The notes beneath the pieces were generated by a model. The model was not told the origin of the DNA. It saw only the letters and a list, made by a program, of their open reading frames with translations, and searched no databases. Below, piece after piece: positions 27,610 through 37,564 of a stretch of 49,623 nt of DNA; the first letter of the stretch is position 1; the number at the start of each line of letters is the position of its first letter. This DNA comes from Minisyncoccota bacterium. GTDB lineage: Bacteria > Patescibacteriota > Microgenomatia > UBA1400 > PJMF01. Where the stretch lies: positions 1 through 49,623 of the forward strand of contig PJMF01000025.1 in NCBI GenBank assembly GCA_003173865.1, read 5' to 3'. Both the position numbers and the translations under genes were made by a program.

Positions 27610-28593
27610 ATGGAAAATACTCAGTTTTTTGCACAAAAACGAATTTTACTTACTGGTGGAGCCGGATTTATTGGTTCCCACTTGGCAGAAGTACTTTTAA
27701 GTTTGGGAGCTGAAGTTACCGCAGTCGATAACTTACTCACTGGCAGTGAGCATAATATTGCTCATTTACAGTCAGTATCAAAGTTTCGCTTTATTAAAGC
27801 TGATGTCACGAGTTCTCCGGAGACATATTTAGCAAGTGATTTTCTTCCTGATGTTATTTTGCACTTTGCTTCGCCTGCAAGTCCGCCACTTTATCAAAAA
27901 CATCCCATCGAAACGTATTTGGTCAATAGTTTGGCTACACATACATTGCTCCAGTATATTGTGCATAAATCTCCCGTAACTCGCTTTCTTTTCGCGAGCA
28001 CATCAGAAGTGTATGGTGATCCTCAACAACATCCTCAGGCTGAAAGTTATTTCGGAAATGTAAATCCGAATGGGATTCGCTCTTGTTATGATGAAGCAAA
28101 ACGTCTAGGTGAAACAATTTGTGGCGTGCATGCTCGAGATCTGAATGTTGATACACGGATTGTCAGAATCTTTAATACATATGGACCCCGTATGGATCTC
28201 AACGATGGTCGAGTAATTCCTCAATTTATGAAGCAGTTACTTCATCATCAACCTTTTTCCATTTATGGCGACGGGACTCAAACGCGTTCGTATTGTTATG
28301 TGAGTGACTTAGTTGAAGGAATACTTCGTTTCGTTGCTGCCGATGGTTTGCAAGGTGAAACTATTAATCTGGGCAATCCTGAAGAACATACTATCTTGGA
28401 AACTGCCCAAGTTATTCAGAGCTTAGTCACCGAAGTGAAACCTGAACTTGAGTTTCATCCATTACCTAAAGATGATCCTACTCGGCGTCGTCCAGATATT
28501 TCTAAAGCAGAGAAATTATTGAACTGGCATCCAAGAGTTGAGTTAGTCCAAGGTCTCGAACAAACCTTGAAGTACTTCCAAGACTATGTTTAA
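27610..28593 (+). CDS. NAD-dependent epimerase/dehydratase, UDP-glucuronate decarboxylase (UXS)-like
   Basis: LLTGGAGFIGSHLAEVLLSLGAEVTAVDNLLTGSEHNI...HFASPASPPLYQKHPIETYLVNSLATH...SEVYGDP...YDEAKRLGET...RIFNTYGPRMDLNDGRVIPQF. Confidence 0.9.
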   Translation: MENTQFFAQKRILLTGGAGFIGSHLAEVLLSLGAEVTAVDNLLTGSEHNIAHLQSVSKFRFIKADVTSSPETYLASDFLPDVILHFASPASPPLYQKHPIETYLVNSLATHTLLQYIVHKSPVTRFLFASTSEVYGDPQQHPQAESYFGNVNPNGIRSCYDEAKRLGETICGVHARDLNVDTRIVRIFNTYGPRMDLNDGRVIPQFMKQLLHHQPFSIYGDGTQTRSYCYVSDLVEGILRFVAADGLQGETINLGNPEEHTILETAQVIQSLVTEVKPELEFHPLPKDDPTRRRPDISKAEKLLNWHPRVELVQGLEQTLKYFQDYV

Positions 28594-29845
28594 AAGAATA
28601 CTTCAGAATCGTTTTCTGCAGAGTAGTTTCATTGTGACGGTTGCGTCTTTTCTTGTGAGTATCTTCAATTGGGGATTTAACTTAATCATTGCAAAAAGTA
28701 TGAGCCTTGCCGACTACGGCGAGTATACTTCTGTTCTTTCGTACGTCATTTTATTTACGATTCCGTTTGGGGCATTTGGTTTTATTCTGATTCGTAAGTT
28801 GGGTAGTATTAATAAAGATGAACGGCAAGTATATGGTCGTGGCATGGAAGTGTTGCTTTATCAAAAAATTCTACAAAATAATTTGCTTTTGGCTGTGGTT
28901 GGAATTGGACTTTTTTTACTTCTCGCTTGGAAAGCAAATCTGGAGAGTATCAGTGTTCTCTACATTCTTGTTACGGTAATTGTGACTCTTTTACAAACTT
29001 TTTATCTTTCGGCTTTTCAAGCATATGAATTATTTCTGATATATGGAATTTATTTAAGTGGAATGAGTTTTCTGAGACTTCTCTGTGGAGCTATTTTTAT
29101 TCGTCTTTTTCCACATTTGCAGTTTTTGTATCTCAATCTATTCGGTTTAGCACTACTCCAAATTTTGATTGGTCATTTTATTCAAGTGAGAACGAAGCAA
29201 AAACTACACAAACAACTTTCTTTCCCGAATGTTTTCACTTATTTAAAAAGACCTTCAATTTACATTCCTTTATTGGCAACACTGGGCATTCTTGGTATAG
29301 CCAATATCGATATTATTTTGGTTAAAAAATTGATGATGAGCTCCGATGCAGGATTATATGGAGCGGTCACTTTGCTGGCTAAAGTTATTCTTTACGTCAC
29401 TGCTCCAATTTCATCAGTTGGATATATTTTCTTTACTGGAAAAGAACATAAGCAGCACGTGAATCAAATTTTTTGGCTCATTGCTGGGTGTACAATGATT
29501 GCGGGCATCGGGGCAGTGATTTTTTACTCGCTTTTTTCACAATTTGTCATTCATCTTTTCTTTGATGAGCGATTTGCAAGTATCGGCAGCCTTTTGTGGC
29601 TCAGTGGGATCTACGGTACGCTTTATTCATTGGTTACTTTATTTTCGCATTACTTTGTGGCAAAAAATTCTCGAGTAAGCTTAGCTCCACTAGTATGCTT
29701 GCTTGGTCAAGTATGTGGTATTTATTTTTTTCATGACTCACTTCGACAGGTTTTGATGGTGAATAGTGGTGCTTTGATTATTTTGGTGATTGCATATGGA
29801 TTGGGTTTTGTTATTAATAGAAGAGATGCCGATTACATTGCATAG
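28586..29845 (+). CDS. Polysaccharide flippase (Wzx/MATE-like oligosaccharide transporter)
   Basis: SSFIVTVASFLVSIFNWGFNLIIAKSMSLADYGEYTSVLSYV... with about 12 hydrophobic segments. Confidence 0.85.
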   Translation: MFKRILQNRFLQSSFIVTVASFLVSIFNWGFNLIIAKSMSLADYGEYTSVLSYVILFTIPFGAFGFILIRKLGSINKDERQVYGRGMEVLLYQKILQNNLLLAVVGIGLFLLLAWKANLESISVLYILVTVIVTLLQTFYLSAFQAYELFLIYGIYLSGMSFLRLLCGAIFIRLFPHLQFLYLNLFGLALLQILIGHFIQVRTKQKLHKQLSFPNVFTYLKRPSIYIPLLATLGILGIANIDIILVKKLMMSSDAGLYGAVTLLAKVILYVTAPISSVGYIFFTGKEHKQHVNQIFWLIAGCTMIAGIGAVIFYSLFSQFVIHLFFDERFASIGSLLWLSGIYGTLYSLVTLFSHYFVAKNSRVSLAPLVCLLGQVCGIYFFHDSLRQVLMVNSGALIILVIAYGLGFVINRRDADYIA

Positions 29846-30629
29846 TTCAGCACATTTTTTGAGTTTAATTGTTCCCGCTTACTGCCAAGAAGAAACGATC
29901 GTCAAAAATATTCGCCAACTTCGGAATGTGTTAAGCGAGATTCGCTACAACTACGAAATTATTGTTGTCGTTGATGGTATGGTCGATGATACTTTTGAAA
30001 AGTTACGGCAAGCAAAAATTCCCAAAACCACAATTCTTTCGTACGAAAAAAATCGCGGTAAAGCGTACGCGGTTCGTTTCGGGATGAAACAGGCCAAGGG
30101 TGACTACATTATGTTTATCGATTCTGGAATGGAGATTGATCCAAACGGAATTTCAATGTTGATGGAACACATGGAGTGGTATGACGCAGATATTATCGTA
30201 GGCTCAAAACGGCACCCAGCATCTTTAGTCGGGTACACCATTCCGCGTAAGATTCTGAGTTACGGTTACTACTACTTCGTTAAGTCATTGTTCGGTATTT
30301 CGGTAAAAGATACCCAAGCAGGAATTAAAATTTTTAAACGATCGGTTTTGGAAGGCATTTTGCCTCGTTTAGTAGAAAAACGATTTGCCGGTGACTTGGA
30401 AATGTTGGTTGTCGCCAACTCGATGGGATTTCGACGCATTTATGAAGCACCGATCAAACTGAACTACGAGTTGAGCAAATTATCTTCAGCCGCAACGTGG
30501 AACTCAATCTACTTTATTTTTGCTGATACACTTGCTATCTTTTATCGTTTACATTTTCTACATTACTACAGCCAAGCTCATCAACGTTTCGTTGAACCAA
30601 GAGAAGTCTATAAATTTGCGACAAAATAA
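29826..30629 (+). CDS. Glycosyltransferase family 2 (dolichyl/polyprenyl-phosphate mannosyltransferase-like)
   Basis: LSLIVPAYCQEETIVKNIRQL...IIVVVDGMVDDTFEKLRQ...NRGKAYAVRFGMKQAKGDYIMFIDSGMEIDP; start refined to ATG 29826. Confidence 0.88.
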   Translation: MPITLHSSAHFLSLIVPAYCQEETIVKNIRQLRNVLSEIRYNYEIIVVVDGMVDDTFEKLRQAKIPKTTILSYEKNRGKAYAVRFGMKQAKGDYIMFIDSGMEIDPNGISMLMEHMEWYDADIIVGSKRHPASLVGYTIPRKILSYGYYYFVKSLFGISVKDTQAGIKIFKRSVLEGILPRLVEKRFAGDLEMLVVANSMGFRRIYEAPIKLNYELSKLSSAATWNSIYFIFADTLAIFYRLHFLHYYSQAHQRFVEPREVYKFATK

Positions 30630-30641
30630 TTGGAGAACTGT

Positions 30642-31583
30642 ATGTTTAAAAATGCCAAAATTTATGTTGCCGGACATCGCGGCTTAGTTGGGTCTGCTAT
30701 TGGGCGTTGTTTGGAAGCTCAGGGCTTTACGCAGATTTTGACTCGTACCAGACAAGAGATGGATCTTACTGACCAGCGTGCAGTTGCGCGTTTTTTTGAA
30801 AAAGAGAAACCAGAGTACGTGTTTTTAGCGGCAGCAAAGGTTGGCGGAATTTGGGCAAATAAGACGCACAAAGCAGACTTCATTTATGACAACTTACAAG
30901 TTCAAAATAATGTCATTTTTAATTCCTGGAAACATAAAGTAAAAAAGCTGCTTTTTCTTGGCTCATCGTGTATTTATCCCAAAATGTGCCCTCAACCAAT
31001 TAAGGAAGAGTATCTCCTGACGGGTCCACTTGAAGAAACAAATGATGCGTACGCGGTGGCCAAAATTGCCGGTATTACTATGTGTCAAAGTTTTAACTCC
31101 CAATATGGTACCAATTTTATTTCAGCTATGCCTACCAATTTGTATGGACCAAATGACAACTTCGATTTGCAAAATTCTCACGTTTTGCCTGCTTTAATTA
31201 GAAAATTTCATGAAGCCAAGACCAATAAAGAAAGATCAACGGTGCTGTGGGGCACTGGCGAAGTCTACCGCGAATTTCTCTACGTCGATGATCTTGCAGA
31301 TGCGTGTGTATTTTTGATGAAAAAATATAATGAATCTCAAATCGTCAATATTGGGACCGGACAAGACTTAATGATTAAAGACCTTGCGGAAAAAGTAAAA
31401 CACATTGTTGGCTTTGAAGGCAAGATCAAATGGGATTCATCCAAACCAAATGGAACGCCACGCAAGTTGTTAGATGTGAGTCGTTTATTTAAGTTAGGGT
31501 GGAAACCTACGACAGCTCTAGAGGATGGCATCGAAAAAGAATATCAGTGGTTTTTAAAGCATTATGCCGCCATTAACTCGTAA
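30642..31583 (+). CDS. fcl: GDP-L-fucose synthase-like epimerase/reductase
   Basis: SD GGAG-AACTGT-ATG at 30642; AKIYVAGHRGLVGSAIGRCLEAQGF...FLAAAKVGGIWANKTHKADFIYDNLQVQNNVI...LFLGSSCIYPKMCPQPIKEEYLLTGPLEETNDAYAVAKIAGI. Confidence 0.92.
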   Translation: MFKNAKIYVAGHRGLVGSAIGRCLEAQGFTQILTRTRQEMDLTDQRAVARFFEKEKPEYVFLAAAKVGGIWANKTHKADFIYDNLQVQNNVIFNSWKHKVKKLLFLGSSCIYPKMCPQPIKEEYLLTGPLEETNDAYAVAKIAGITMCQSFNSQYGTNFISAMPTNLYGPNDNFDLQNSHVLPALIRKFHEAKTNKERSTVLWGTGEVYREFLYVDDLADACVFLMKKYNESQIVNIGTGQDLMIKDLAEKVKHIVGFEGKIKWDSSKPNGTPRKLLDVSRLFKLGWKPTTALEDGIEKEYQWFLKHYAAINS

Positions 31584-32670
31584 ATTTTATTTTTTTATTG
31601 GAACAGAAGCTGAACTCATTAAGTTGTTTCCTGTTTTGCGTGAGTTTCAAGTCCGCCGAGTGCCTTTCACAGTAATTGCTTCGGGTCAAAATAATATTCA
31701 ACAGAGTCAGTTACTCAAGATTCTCAAAATAAAAAAAATTGATATCGTGTTGCACGATGATTCGATTCATCAGTCCGTCTTCGGTCTCTTTTCCTGGTTT
31801 CTCAAAACGCTTTTGTTTGCCACTCTTAAGTTAAGAAGTGACTTGGCAGCCGATCGCCATCTTGAAAAAATCATGATTGTGCACGGAGATACCGTTTCTT
31901 CGGTGATGGGAGCGATCATCGGTAAGCTTTATGGATGTACGGTAGTTCACTTGGAAGCTGGACTACGTTCGTTTAATTTTTTGCATCCATTCCCAGAAGA
32001 AATTGATCGAGTTCTTGTTTCGCGGATGGCGACACTTCACTTTTGTCCCAATAAATGGTCAGTTAATAATCTCAAAAGAAGAAGAGGCAAAAAAATAAAT
32101 ACTTTTCAAAATACGTTATTAGATAGTTTGAATTTGGCCGTCAAACAGAAGGTACCTTCCCCGTTGCTCAAAAAATTAGCTCGGCGCAAGTACTTTGTTT
32201 TTGTCTGTCATCGACAAGAAAACCTACTCAATCCAACCATAATTGAGTTTCTACTTGGAGAAGTGATTCAATTTTCTAAAAAAATCACGTGTGTTTTCAT
32301 TCTGCATGAACTGACACGCGTGACACTGGAAAAAAAACAACTTCTGCACATGGTAGAAAAGCAACCAAGTATTATCACCACTCCCCGGCTTCCGTATGTG
32401 GAGATGATGCAGCTTTTAGAAGGAGCAGAGTGTCTAATTACTGATGGCGGGAGTAATCAAGAAGAAGCATATTATTTAGGTAAACCGTGTCTTTTGCTCA
32501 GACAAAATACCGAACGGATTGAAGGACTAAATCAAAATGTGGTTTTAAGTAAAAATGAACTACAAGTGATTCATGACTTTATGAAGAACTACAAAAAATA
32601 TAATCGACCAAAAGTGCGATCAAAAGTGAGCCCAAGCAAAATAATTGTAGACAACTTAGTTAAAGGATAA
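31564..32670 (+). CDS. UDP-N-acetylglucosamine 2-epimerase (WecB)-like protein
   Basis: FYFFIGTEAELIKLFPVLREF...VHGDTVSSVMGAIIGKLYGCTVVHLEAGLRSFNFLHPFPEEIDRVLVS...LITDGGSNQEEAYYLGKPCLLLRQNTER. Confidence 0.82.
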   Translation: MPPLTRKFYFFIGTEAELIKLFPVLREFQVRRVPFTVIASGQNNIQQSQLLKILKIKKIDIVLHDDSIHQSVFGLFSWFLKTLLFATLKLRSDLAADRHLEKIMIVHGDTVSSVMGAIIGKLYGCTVVHLEAGLRSFNFLHPFPEEIDRVLVSRMATLHFCPNKWSVNNLKRRRGKKINTFQNTLLDSLNLAVKQKVPSPLLKKLARRKYFVFVCHRQENLLNPTIIEFLLGEVIQFSKKITCVFILHELTRVTLEKKQLLHMVEKQPSIITTPRLPYVEMMQLLEGAECLITDGGSNQEEAYYLGKPCLLLRQNTERIEGLNQNVVLSKNELQVIHDFMKNYKKYNRPKVRSKVSPSKIIVDNLVKG

Positions 32671-32671
32671 T

Positions 32672-33634
32672 ATGCGCGTCATTAATCGTAGTAGCTCGGG
32701 ATATAAACAAGATCCCACAAAGTACTTTAACTTTCAACGTTTTGCAAAGCAGTGTGGAGATTTTGTTTTAATTGAGGGGGCGTTTGAACAAGCGACGCTA
32801 TGGAAGCAGTTTGCTTTTTCCGATAAAGAACTAAAGAAAATTCTGAAGAAAAAAATTGTCCGACTTGAGTTCGAAGAACCAAATAAATTTTTTATTGGTG
32901 ACAATCCGGACTCTTATGATGGAGATTTCTATAAAATATTTACGCTTTGCCCATACACGGCAGAATGGCTCAATAAAAAACATCGTGTTCAGAAAAGAGT
33001 TCCTTTCTTTTTTCCTTTTAATGAGGAATTCATTCCTATAAAAACAAAAAAGAAGTACGACATTATCTACACAGGTCACATCGTATCGAAGCAACTTTTC
33101 CGGGATCTCAAAATTATCAGTCGTTTTAATTATCGCTTTGCCTCTAACTCAAAACATCCTTTAGTCACAAATCAAAGTGTGTCGTATGAAGAAAAAATGA
33201 AACTGATTTCCCAAACAAAGATTACACTCGTGCAGAACCTACTCTATCCAAAACTATGGCAACTTTTTAATATTTGGAGAATTGCTGATTTTCAAAAAAA
33301 CAAGGCTTTTAAGCTCATTCCTTCCTGGTATACACCTTGGAAACTTTATCCATTTGAGCCCATTGTCGTTCCCCAATTGAAGTCTCGCGTTTTTGAAGCT
33401 GCCTTTGGCAGATCACTCATTCTTTGTAAAAAAGATCCCTTCAACATTATTGAACGCTATTTCGAACCTGGAAAAGAGTTTGTTTACTTTGAAGAAGGTA
33501 AGTTGGAAGAAAAAATTAAGGAAATCTTAGCGAATTATAAAAAGTATGAACCGATTATTGAAAGAGCGTATCGCCGCGCCAAAAACAACTACACCACCGA
33601 AAAGTTTGTGAAAAACTACTTGGAGAAGCTATGA
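32672..33634 (+). CDS. Glycosyltransferase (CgeB/DUF3880-like)
   Basis: YDIIYTGHIVSKQLFRDL...VVPQLKSRVFEAAFGRSLILCKKDPFNIIERYFEPGKEFVYFEEGKLEEKIKEIL. Confidence 0.7.
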   Translation: MRVINRSSSGYKQDPTKYFNFQRFAKQCGDFVLIEGAFEQATLWKQFAFSDKELKKILKKKIVRLEFEEPNKFFIGDNPDSYDGDFYKIFTLCPYTAEWLNKKHRVQKRVPFFFPFNEEFIPIKTKKKYDIIYTGHIVSKQLFRDLKIISRFNYRFASNSKHPLVTNQSVSYEEKMKLISQTKITLVQNLLYPKLWQLFNIWRIADFQKNKAFKLIPSWYTPWKLYPFEPIVVPQLKSRVFEAAFGRSLILCKKDPFNIIERYFEPGKEFVYFEEGKLEEKIKEILANYKKYEPIIERAYRRAKNNYTTEKFVKNYLEKL

Positions 33635-34599
33635 AGAAGTTTATTGTCATCACCTCAATTTTTGCACCCACACAAGCTGTGAAAGATTTTGCCAAGTTAG
33701 AAGATTGGCAGTTGATTGTTGTAGGAGACCAAAAAACACCTCCTGGTTGGAAACATCCTGGTGTTACTTATTTATCACCTTCAGATCAGCAAAAGCTGGA
33801 CTTTCACGGTATTGATCAACTCCCGTGGAAAAGTTATGGTCGAAAAAATGTTGGATATCTTTATGCCATGCTACACGGTGCAGATATTATTGCCGACACA
33901 GATGACGATAATATCCCATACAAAGATTGGGCAAAATCAATCAAGTTTGAAGGAAACTTCACGACACTCAAGTCATCAGGATTCATTAACATTTATAAGT
34001 ACTTCACGAAAAAACATGTTTGGCCACGAGGTTATCCACTGAATCGAGTACTAGAACAAGAAAAAATAAAGGAAATGCAAAAAAAGCAAAAAGTTGGCGT
34101 ATGGCAGTTTTTAGCTGATGAAGATCCAGACGTTGATGCAATTTATCGTTTAACAAATAACACCCCAATTTACTTCAAAAAGCGCCCACCGCTGGTACTC
34201 GAAAAAGGCACACCTTCTCCATTCAATTCACAGAATACTTTTTTTAGCAAGGAATTTTTTCCGCTTCTGTACTTACCCGTTTTTGTCACTTTTCGGTTTA
34301 CCGACATTTTGCGTGGTTTAATTGCACAACCGTTGCTTTGGAATGAAGGTGCACGCTTGGGCTTTGGTCATGCTACAGCTATTCAAAAAAGAAATCCACA
34401 TGATTACTTGAAGGACTTCGAATCTGAAATTCCTTGTTATCTCTATCCAGAAAAAGTGATTGAAGTTGTTCAAAGCTCAATCAAAGCACAGGCAACTTTA
34501 AAAGTTAATTTGCTGAATGCGTATAAAAAGCTGCACGCGGCAAATATAGTGCCAGAAAATGAAGTAACTTCAGTTCATGCATGGTTGAAGAATTTTTAA
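33631..34599 (+). CDS. STELLO/DUF288-family putative glycosyltransferase
   Basis: FIVITSIFAPTQAVKDFAKLEDWQLIVVGDQKTPPGW...LPWKSYGRKNVGYLYAMLHGADIIADTDDDNIPYKDW. Confidence 0.75.
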   Translation: MKKFIVITSIFAPTQAVKDFAKLEDWQLIVVGDQKTPPGWKHPGVTYLSPSDQQKLDFHGIDQLPWKSYGRKNVGYLYAMLHGADIIADTDDDNIPYKDWAKSIKFEGNFTTLKSSGFINIYKYFTKKHVWPRGYPLNRVLEQEKIKEMQKKQKVGVWQFLADEDPDVDAIYRLTNNTPIYFKKRPPLVLEKGTPSPFNSQNTFFSKEFFPLLYLPVFVTFRFTDILRGLIAQPLLWNEGARLGFGHATAIQKRNPHDYLKDFESEIPCYLYPEKVIEVVQSSIKAQATLKVNLLNAYKKLHAANIVPENEVTSVHAWLKNF

Positions 34600-34603
34600 A
34601 TAT

Positions 34604-35329
34604 ATGAGTGACAAAGTGTATCAACTACTCGATTGGGACACAGCCTTTTTTGGGTATAAAGTTGCGCGCATTCTTGACCCGTACATGACTGATGAGAGAT
34701 TACGAATTATTTTAGATGAGCTGCGTGCTCAAGCAGTGAAAGTAGTTTATTGGAATAGTGCTTCAACAAATGCCATTTCAAGTGACATTATCGTGCAATA
34801 CGATGGTTTGCTTGCAGATGAAAAAACAACGTACGTAGGAAATTTACAAAATACGCCTGAAATGATCGGAAGGCCCGCAAGAATTGTTTCCTATCTTCAT
34901 CACGCACCTAATCAACAATTGACCTCGCTCGCGTTTCAAAGTGGAGAGTTCTCTCGTTTTAAAAATGACAAACATTTTACTCATCGTGAGTTTGAAAGAC
35001 TCTATACAGAGTGGCTAAACAAATCACTTACGGGGCAAATTGCCGATGAAGTTTTGGTTTGTGTAACAGATGAGGTAGAAGCAGGAATGCTTACACTTAG
35101 AATTAAAAATGAACGTGCTGACATTGGCATTTTTGCAGTTGACCAACATTTTCGTGGCAAAAAAATTGGGACATCTTTGTTTCGCTCGGCCATTGCCAAG
35201 GCGCAAGAATGGAACTGTTCTCACATTCAGGTGGTGACTCAAAAGAAAAACCAAGTTGCATGTCGATTTTATGAACATATTGGTCTCATTGTAGAAAGTG
35301 TGCAAAACGTTTACCATTTTTGGTTATGA
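34604..35329 (+). CDS. GNAT acetyltransferase, WecD-like
   Basis: LDWDTAFFGYKVARILD N-terminus; FAVDQHFRGKKIGTSLFRSAIAKAQEWNCSHIQVVTQKKNQVACRFYEHIGL GNAT motif. Confidence 0.85.
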   Translation: MSDKVYQLLDWDTAFFGYKVARILDPYMTDERLRIILDELRAQAVKVVYWNSASTNAISSDIIVQYDGLLADEKTTYVGNLQNTPEMIGRPARIVSYLHHAPNQQLTSLAFQSGEFSRFKNDKHFTHREFERLYTEWLNKSLTGQIADEVLVCVTDEVEAGMLTLRIKNERADIGIFAVDQHFRGKKIGTSLFRSAIAKAQEWNCSHIQVVTQKKNQVACRFYEHIGLIVESVQNVYHFWL

Positions 35330-35339
35330 AGATGAGTGA

Positions 35340-35345
35340 TATGAT
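35340..35345 (+). promoter_or_regulatory. -10-like TATGAT, 6 nt upstream of the WecE-like ATG
   Basis: TATGAT-CAAAAT-ATG (35352), in the short gap after the GNAT gene. Confidence 0.35.
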
Positions 35346-35351
35346 CAAAAT

Positions 35352-36494
35352 ATGAACATTCCCTTCAATAAGCCTCACTTAACTGATAAAGAAATGGGGT
35401 ACATTAGTAACGCTCATGCTTTGGGCCGACTTTCTGGAGATGGTTTCTACACCAAAAAGTGTCACTCATGGTTAGAAAAAAGAATGAAGACAAAGAAGGC
35501 GCTTTTAACTCACTCGTGTACGGGTGCATTGGAAATGATGGCAATTCTTGCAAATGTCAAAAAAGGTGATGAAGTCATCATGCCGTCATTTACGTTTGTT
35601 TCAACCGCAAATGCGTTTGTTCTGCGTGGCGCTATTCCAGTCTTTGTAGATATTCGTCCCGATACTTTAAATCTGGATGAAAAGTTGATTGAAGGAGCAA
35701 TTACTCGCAAAACCAAAGCAATTGTTCCGGTGCATTATGCGGGTGTTGCTTGTGAGATGGACACGATCAAGAAAATTGCACGAAGACATAATCTTCTCGT
35801 TTTAGAAGACGCTGCACAAGGAGTTTTTTCTAAATATAAAGGCAAAAATTTAGGCACGATTGGTGAGATGGGTGCATATAGTTTTCATGAGACAAAAAAT
35901 GTAATTTCTGGTGAGGGTGGCGCTATTTTAGTGAATGATCCAAAATTTGTCGAACGTGCTGAAATTATTCGAGAAAAAGGAACCAACCGAAGCAAATTTT
36001 TTCGAGGGCAAGTAGATAAATATACATGGGTGGATATTGGCTCATCGTATCTTCCAGGGGAAGTTATTGGGGCTTTTTTGATGGCACAACTAGAAAAGGC
36101 CGCTGAAATTACCAAAAAAAGAATCAGGATCTGGCGCAAATATCATAAAGCGTTTGCTGAGCTGGAAGAAAGAGGTTTTTTGCGCCGGCCTATTATTCCA
36201 GAAACCTGTGAGCATAATGCTCATATGTACTACATTTTAGTAAAAAACCTGAAAGTAAGAACTGAGCTTCTCGAATTTTTGCAAAAAAAGAATATTTTGT
36301 CGGTGTTTCACTACATTCCACTTCACTCATCTCCGGCTGGCAAGAAGTATGGAAGAAAACATGGCAGTATGAAAGTCACGAATGATATTTCCGATCGTTT
36401 GACTCGTTTGCCTTTATTTTACGATCTGACTACGCAAGAAATAGATCATGTGATTAAATCGATTCACACTTTTTTTGAGAAGAAACAAAAATGA
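35352..36494 (+). CDS. DegT/DnrJ/EryC1/StrS aminotransferase, WecE (TDP-4-keto-6-deoxyhexose transaminase)-like
   Basis: IPFNKPHLTDKEMGYISNAHALGRLSGDGFYTKKCHSWLEKRMKTKKALLTHSCTGALEMMAIL...GDEVIMPSFTFVSTANAFVLRGAIPVFVDIRPDTLNLDE...SFHETKNVISGEGGAI. Confidence 0.93.
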   Translation: MNIPFNKPHLTDKEMGYISNAHALGRLSGDGFYTKKCHSWLEKRMKTKKALLTHSCTGALEMMAILANVKKGDEVIMPSFTFVSTANAFVLRGAIPVFVDIRPDTLNLDEKLIEGAITRKTKAIVPVHYAGVACEMDTIKKIARRHNLLVLEDAAQGVFSKYKGKNLGTIGEMGAYSFHETKNVISGEGGAILVNDPKFVERAEIIREKGTNRSKFFRGQVDKYTWVDIGSSYLPGEVIGAFLMAQLEKAAEITKKRIRIWRKYHKAFAELEERGFLRRPIIPETCEHNAHMYYILVKNLKVRTELLEFLQKKNILSVFHYIPLHSSPAGKKYGRKHGSMKVTNDISDRLTRLPLFYDLTTQEIDHVIKSIHTFFEKKQK

Positions 36495-37564
36495 ACACAA
36501 GAGTTCTTCCTCGTCTCACGATAGTGATTGCTACTTTTCAATCAGGTAAGATTTTGCCGAAAGTTCTTGAATCGGTTCGTAAACAAACCTTACCTGCTGA
36601 CCAACTAGAAGTCTTAATTGTTGATGGTGGCTCCACAGACAATACTCGTGAACTCGCAAAAAAATATCACTGCCGCTGGATTGATAATCCACGGACTGAG
36701 CCTGTTTACGCTAAATTTTTAGGTTATCACGAGGCAAAGGGACAGTACTTACTTTACTTAGATCACGACGAAGTGATAGAAAACAAATTAAGTTTGGAAA
36801 AAAAACTAAAAGTTTTCGATGACCAACCTCAAGTGAAGGCAGTCATTGGCAGTGGATATAAAAATCCCAAAGGTTGTGCATTTATTAATAATTTTATTAA
36901 TGAGTTCGGTGACCCATTTTCTTTTTTTATTTATCGCTTATCAAAAGACGATCGTTTCTTTTTTCAAGAAATGAAAAAAAGATATCCTTGTGTCAGAGAA
37001 AATAAAGATTATGCTGTTTTTGACTTTCAAAAAGTGAGTGTTTTACCAATTATCGAACTGTGTGCTGCAGGAAGTATTGTTGACGCTCACTACATGAAGA
37101 AAAATTTTCCTGAGACGTTGAGTAAACCTGAGTTAATTCCCCACTTTTTTTATCTTCTTCAATTTCGTTCATCGCAACTCGGTATGACCAAAAACGATGC
37201 ACTCCTTCACTACTCTTCAGATACACTTAAAAAGTATTTTAATAAAATAAAGTGGCGAGTGAAAAACAACATTTATCACACCAAAGACATGGGGATGTCA
37301 GGGTTTGGTGGTCGCGAAAAGTTTCTACCTTTTTCGATGAAATTAAAAAAATTTTTGTTTTTACCATATGCCTATAGTTTAATTTTGCCAACACTCGACG
37401 CAGTGTATTTAGTTGTTACGCGTAAAGATATGCGCTACTTTGTACATGTTCCCCTCATTATCTATACTGCTAACTTGATTGTATATCACCTGGCACTTAA
37501 AGTGTGTGGAGTGACGCTCCAACTTAAAAGTTACGACGAATCAAAGGTGGTCAGCCGAGTATGA
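36491..37564 (+). CDS. Glycosyltransferase family 2
   Basis: LTIVIATFQSGKILPKVLESVRKQTLPADQLEVLIVDGGSTDNTRELAKKY...YLLYLDHDEVIENKLS. Confidence 0.9.
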   Translation: MNTRVLPRLTIVIATFQSGKILPKVLESVRKQTLPADQLEVLIVDGGSTDNTRELAKKYHCRWIDNPRTEPVYAKFLGYHEAKGQYLLYLDHDEVIENKLSLEKKLKVFDDQPQVKAVIGSGYKNPKGCAFINNFINEFGDPFSFFIYRLSKDDRFFFQEMKKRYPCVRENKDYAVFDFQKVSVLPIIELCAAGSIVDAHYMKKNFPETLSKPELIPHFFYLLQFRSSQLGMTKNDALLHYSSDTLKKYFNKIKWRVKNNIYHTKDMGMSGFGGREKFLPFSMKLKKFLFLPYAYSLILPTLDAVYLVVTRKDMRYFVHVPLIIYTANLIVYHLALKVCGVTLQLKSYDESKVVSRV

